DNA from: Burkholderiales bacterium
GTDB taxonomy: Bacteria > Pseudomonadota > Gammaproteobacteria > Burkholderiales > Burkholderiaceae_F
Direction of reading: 5' to 3'
Assembly: GCA_020248865.1 (NCBI GenBank)
Contig: JADCGS010000001.1
Coordinates: 248,001 to 312,000 of the forward strand
Length of the DNA stretch: 64,000 nt
Positions within the stretch are counted from its first letter, which is position 1. Every line of letters starts with the position of its first letter. A program made the position numbers and the translations under genes. Positions 63,894-64,000 of the stretch are shown in pieces. The notes below the pieces were generated by a model. That model worked only from the letters and a program-made list of their open reading frames with translations. It was not told the origin of the DNA and did not search any database.

Positions 63894-64000
63894 ATGCCCC
63901 TGCCCAAAGCTCCCAGCAAGCCCGCCACCCTCCTCACCACCATCCCGCCGGCGCCCGCGCGACCGCCGGCGCCAGCAACCCGGCCCGCACCGGTCGAAGC
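63894..64000 (+). CDS. Start of a further gene (N-terminal 35 residues only)
   Basis: An ATG at 63894 opens a frame that runs off the window: MPLPKAPSKPATLLTTIPPA then a Pro/Ala/Arg-rich run. No domain is visible. In several Burkholderiales a PhoH-like ATPase gene follows bcp; that would fit but cannot be confirmed. The preceding 148 bases (63746-63893) hold no clear gene. Confidence 0.4.
   Translation, partial: MPLPKAPSKPATLLTTIPPAPARPPAPATRPAPVE

Noticed and set aside
63742-63894. Small frame starting at GTG overlapping the bcp stop
   Set aside because: About 50 codons of Pro/Leu/Ser/Arg-rich sequence with no motif; the ATG at its end opens a more plausible gene.

Overview
The window reads as a contiguous stretch of a chromosome from a GC-rich betaproteobacterium, most likely order Burkholderiales. 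The evidence is gene content and order: plsX-fabH-fabD-fabG-acpP-fabF followed by rpoE-mucA-mucB-mucD-lepA-lepB-DUF4845-rnc-era-recO-pdxJ-acpS-nagZ, uvrC-pgsA beside tRNA-Gly and tRNA-Cys, an orphan Bug/TctC-type binding protein, and a phasin that implies polyhydroxyalkanoate storage. No prophage, insertion sequence, integrase, CRISPR array or rRNA operon was seen. Coding density is high and most neighbouring genes touch or overlap by 1 to 20 bases.

Layout. 1-1.8 kb: a lutA-like iron-sulfur gene coupled to an unrecognised, truncated gene, divergent from an IclR regulator. 1.9-8.3 kb (minus): PBP7-type peptidase, a Bug binding protein, and a tightly packed unit of histone-deacetylase-like amidohydrolase, DMT exporter, hotdog thioesterase, nitroreductase and D-malate/tartrate dehydrogenase. 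8.4-9.4 kb (plus): the phasin gene with a clear promoter and a candidate operator, followed by a structured non-coding stretch ending in an intrinsic terminator. 9.4-13.1 kb (minus): a coupled four-gene unit of YVTN beta-propeller, polysaccharide-deacetylase-like protein, di-iron sterol-desaturase-like hydroxylase and CinA-N-like protein. 13.3-15.9 kb (plus): two lipoproteins, one with FecR and proline-rich regions. 16-18.8 kb (minus): tRNA-Cys, tRNA-Gly, pgsA, uvrC. 19-38.2 kb (minus): the long housekeeping block covering peptidoglycan recycling, pyridoxine, DNA repair, RNA processing, signal peptidase, sigma-E and its regulators, fatty-acid synthesis and L32. 38.4-39.7 kb (plus): maf and a methyltransferase. 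39.7-41.7 kb (minus): Rieske protein, HAD phosphatase, rluC. 41.7-48.3 kb (plus): a 0.6 kb leader, RNase E, then moaA-mobA-moeA. 48.3-49.7 kb (minus): coniferyl-aldehyde-type dehydrogenase. 49.9-51.2 kb (plus): NupC-like transporter. 51.2-56.2 kb (minus): an RND efflux pair and crcB. 56.3-62.7 kb (minus): alaC-hom-thrC-mobB-moeA-moaD-moaE, which joins threonine synthesis to molybdenum cofactor synthesis. 62.9-64 kb (plus): Mth938-like protein, bacterioferritin-comigratory peroxiredoxin, and the start of a further gene.

Most of the window is conserved core genome. The parts that deserve a second look are the 16-unit charged tetrapeptide array at the C-terminus of RNase III, the propeller/deacetylase/hydroxylase/CinA-like unit, the possible small RNA downstream of phaP, the palindromes at the phaP and RND promoters, the long RNase E leader, and the tRNA-Gly/tRNA-Cys unit with a terminator-like hairpin between the two tRNAs. 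I did not find a clearly new defence or mobile system.
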